A stretch of 64,000 bases of DNA from Weissella confusa (lineage in GTDB: Bacteria > Bacillota > Bacilli > Lactobacillales > Lactobacillaceae), in contig NZ_PVSN01000020.1 in NCBI RefSeq assembly GCF_004766315.1, positions 1 to 64,000 of the forward strand, given 5' to 3'. Of this stretch, positions 62,203 through 64,000 are shown piece by piece. Position numbers and translations under genes: made by a program. The first letter of the stretch is position 1. Each line of letters starts with the position of its first letter. The notes below the pieces were generated by a model. The model worked only from the letters and a program-made list of their open reading frames with translations. It ran no database searches and had not been told where the DNA came from.

Positions 62203-64000
62203 ATGTGGCGCTTTTTAAAGCGGTTGTTGATTGGAAAGCCTCTTAAGACATTGGAAGAGGGCTCCCAACATTTGAGCCGAACCAAGGCCTTGGCTTTGCT
62301 TTCGTCTGATGCATTGTCATCAGTTGCGTATGGTACTGAGCAGATTACGACAGCGTTGATTGCTGCTAGTACGGTTGCGTTGTGGTTGCAAATCCCAATC
62401 GCCATTTTGGTGTTGGTATTGTTGACGGCCATTACGCTATCGTATCGCCAAATCATTCACGCCTACCCATCTGGTGGTGGTGCTTATGTCGTGACATCAA
62501 CGAACTGGGGTCGTAACGCTGGGCTTGTCGCCGGTGGATCTTTGTTGGTTGACTACATGTTGACGGTTGCCGTATCTGTGGCGGCCGGAACAGAAGCCAT
62601 TACGTCAGCGGTTCCAGCGCTCCACCCATATTCAGTGGGTATCGGAGTGGTAATCATTTTGATTTTGATGGGAATTAACCTGCGTGGTGTGCGCGAGTCA
62701 GCCGGGTTCCTGATGGTGCCGGTTTACTTGTTCATTGTGATGATTACAGGAATGGTCTTGTACGGGTTGTATAACATCGCGACCGGTCAAGTTGCCTTCC
62801 ATGCTGCAGCAGCAATTGGTACGTCATCATCAAGTATCACAATCTTGTTGTTCTTGCGTGCGTTCTCAAGTGGTTCATCTTCATTGACTGGAGTTGAGGC
62901 CATTTCAAATGCCGTGCCGAACTTCAAGGAGCCAAAGCCACGTAATGCGGCAGCGACGCTATCAATCATGGCGTTGATTTTGGCCTTCTTCTTTGGTGGT
63001 ATTACGTTCTTGTCATACTGGTACGGTATTCGACCTAATGACCACGTGACGGTGCTGGCCCAAATTGGTCAAACGATTTTCGGTCACGGCGTAATGTTCT
63101 ACCTCTTGCAAATTGCAACGGCCTTGATCTTGGCGGTTGCTGCTAATACTGGTTTCTCAGCCTTCCCACAATTGGCCTTTAACTTGGCTAAGGATAAGTT
63201 CATGCCACACATTTACATGGACAAGGGAGATCGTTTGGGATATTCAAACGGTATTATGTCATTGGCCGTTGGTGCTATCGTATTGCTTTTGATCTTTAAT
63301 GGATCGACTGAAGCTTTGATTCCGCTTTATGCGGTCGGCGTTTTCGTGCCATTCACATTGTCACAATCAGGAATGATTATTCACTGGTTCCGTGAGCGTG
63401 AAGGCTTCTGGTTGGGAAAGGCGTCAATCAACTTTGTTGGGGCGTTCATCTCATTTGCCTTGGTTATCATTTTGTTCTGGATGCACTTTAAGTCTGTCTG
63501 GCCATACTTGATTATCATGCCTGTTTTGCTTCGCATGTTCTGGACAATTAACCGCCACTACAAGGCTGTCGCTAAGCAGTTGCGTGTGTTGTCTAAGGAA
63601 CCAATCAAGCGTCATCACTACGATGGTTCTACGGTGATTGTGTTGGTCTCAAACTTGACTAAGGCAACGGCCGACGCAATTGATTACGCCCAATCAATGG
63701 GTGATCGCGTTTTGGCGATGCACGTCTCATTTGATTCGAACCCAGAAAAGGAGCATCGCTTGGGCGTTGAGTTTAAGCGTGAGTTCCCAGATGTGCGTTA
63801 CGTGGATATCCACTCATCATATCGTTCAATCACAGAACCTTCATTGCGTTTCGTAGATGAAATTGCGAAGGGTGCGAAGGAACGTAACCACTCATTAACG
63901 ATTTTGATTCCACAATTCGTGCCTCGTCACGGTTGGCAAAATGCGTTGCACAATCAAAACAGTTTGCGCTTGCGTACAGCCTTGGCTTCACGTGACGTAA
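62203..64000 (+). CDS. APC-superfamily permease, KimA/YdaO-like (runs off the window)
   Basis: At least 599 residues; the stop is beyond the window. ATG 62203 after AGGAG. The start RFLKRLLIGKPLKTLEEG and LSRTKALALLSSDALSSVAYG are the hallmark of the KimA-like branch, whose Bacillus member takes up potassium with protons and is inhibited by c-di-AMP. Twelve or so hydrophobic helices reach residue ~455, including HAYPSGGGAYVVTSTNWG and RAFSSGSSSLTGVEAISN. A cytoplasmic domain follows (STVIVLVSNLTKATADAIDY), like the universal-stress-fold tail of KimA. Substrate (potassium or an amino acid) is not proven by sequence. Confidence 0.88.
   Translation, partial: MWRFLKRLLIGKPLKTLEEGSQHLSRTKALALLSSDALSSVAYGTEQITTALIAASTVALWLQIPIAILVLVLLTAITLSYRQIIHAYPSGGGAYVVTSTNWGRNAGLVAGGSLLVDYMLTVAVSVAAGTEAITSAVPALHPYSVGIGVVIILILMGINLRGVRESAGFLMVPVYLFIVMITGMVLYGLYNIATGQVAFHAAAAIGTSSSSITILLFLRAFSSGSSSLTGVEAISNAVPNFKEPKPRNAAATLSIMALILAFFFGGITFLSYWYGIRPNDHVTVLAQIGQTIFGHGVMFYLLQIATALILAVAANTGFSAFPQLAFNLAKDKFMPHIYMDKGDRLGYSNGIMSLAVGAIVLLLIFNGSTEALIPLYAVGVFVPFTLSQSGMIIHWFREREGFWLGKASINFVGAFISFALVIILFWMHFKSVWPYLIIMPVLLRMFWTINRHYKAVAKQLRVLSKEPIKRHHYDGSTVIVLVSNLTKATADAIDYAQSMGDRVLAMHVSFDSNPEKEHRLGVEFKREFPDVRYVDIHSSYRSITEPSLRFVDEIAKGAKERNHSLTILIPQFVPRHGWQNALHNQNSLRLRTALASRDV

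Noticed and set aside
62085-62203. c-di-AMP (ydaO-type) riboswitch before the KimA-like permease
   Set aside because: The leader is only ~120 bases and lacks the motif; the riboswitch is larger.

Overview
The window looks like the chromosome of a low-to-moderate GC, Gram-positive lactic acid bacterium, most likely Weissella (W. confusa/cibaria type). Reasons: leucine is coded overwhelmingly by TTG and glutamine by CAA; there is a CIRCE-controlled groESL operon, a T-box before valS, and a rarA / candidate 6S RNA / universal stress protein neighbourhood; and WxL, WxLIP (DUF916-DUF3324) and MucBP surface proteins are abundant. The genus call is inference from gene content and codon style.

Layout. 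(1) 1-959: right part of an IS1380-family element, which truncates the next gene. (2) 960-15337: remains of one giant MucBP/Mub-type adhesin, broken by the IS, an in-frame TAA and a 1-base frameshift. (3) 15491-24922: a lone WxLIP gene, then mostly core genes: ntdP, a Ser/Ala-rich membrane-anchored protein, prfC, a YueI-like gene, a double-length Rgg-like regulator, rarA, candidate 6S RNA, a small membrane protein and a universal stress protein. (4) 25117-44680: a large WxL locus with five small WxL proteins, six WxLIP membrane partners and two large LRR/helical WxL proteins. Secreted WxL and anchor WxLIP genes alternate. (5) 44781-52502: an Ig-like protein, tRNA-Lys, a hypothetical anchored protein, a hemolysin III-type protein, a LysE-type exporter, T-box-valS and folC. 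(6) 52563-55229: a GT4 glycosyltransferase and a partner that carries only the add-on domain. (7) 55377-64000: an ABC-F ATPase, MFS exporter plus DUF4811 protein, groES-groEL, and the start of a KimA-like permease.

How it fits together. WxL proteins bind the wall non-covalently, and WxLIP proteins hold them at the membrane. The giant LRR/Ser-Ala-rich WxL protein and the MucBP adhesin would be the adhesive tips. The glycosyltransferase pair resembles those that decorate Ser-rich adhesins or teichoic acid.

Main observation. Eight surface or glycosylation genes carry clear lesions: five in-frame TAA codons, one in-frame TAG, five 1-base frameshifts, one 20-bp tandem duplication and one IS insertion. 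Every core gene in the same window is intact. All five TAA codons would be restored by a single T to C change to CAA (Gln). This is either coordinated decay (or reversible silencing) of the adhesion programme, or something stranger at the level of decoding. The first explanation is much more likely.
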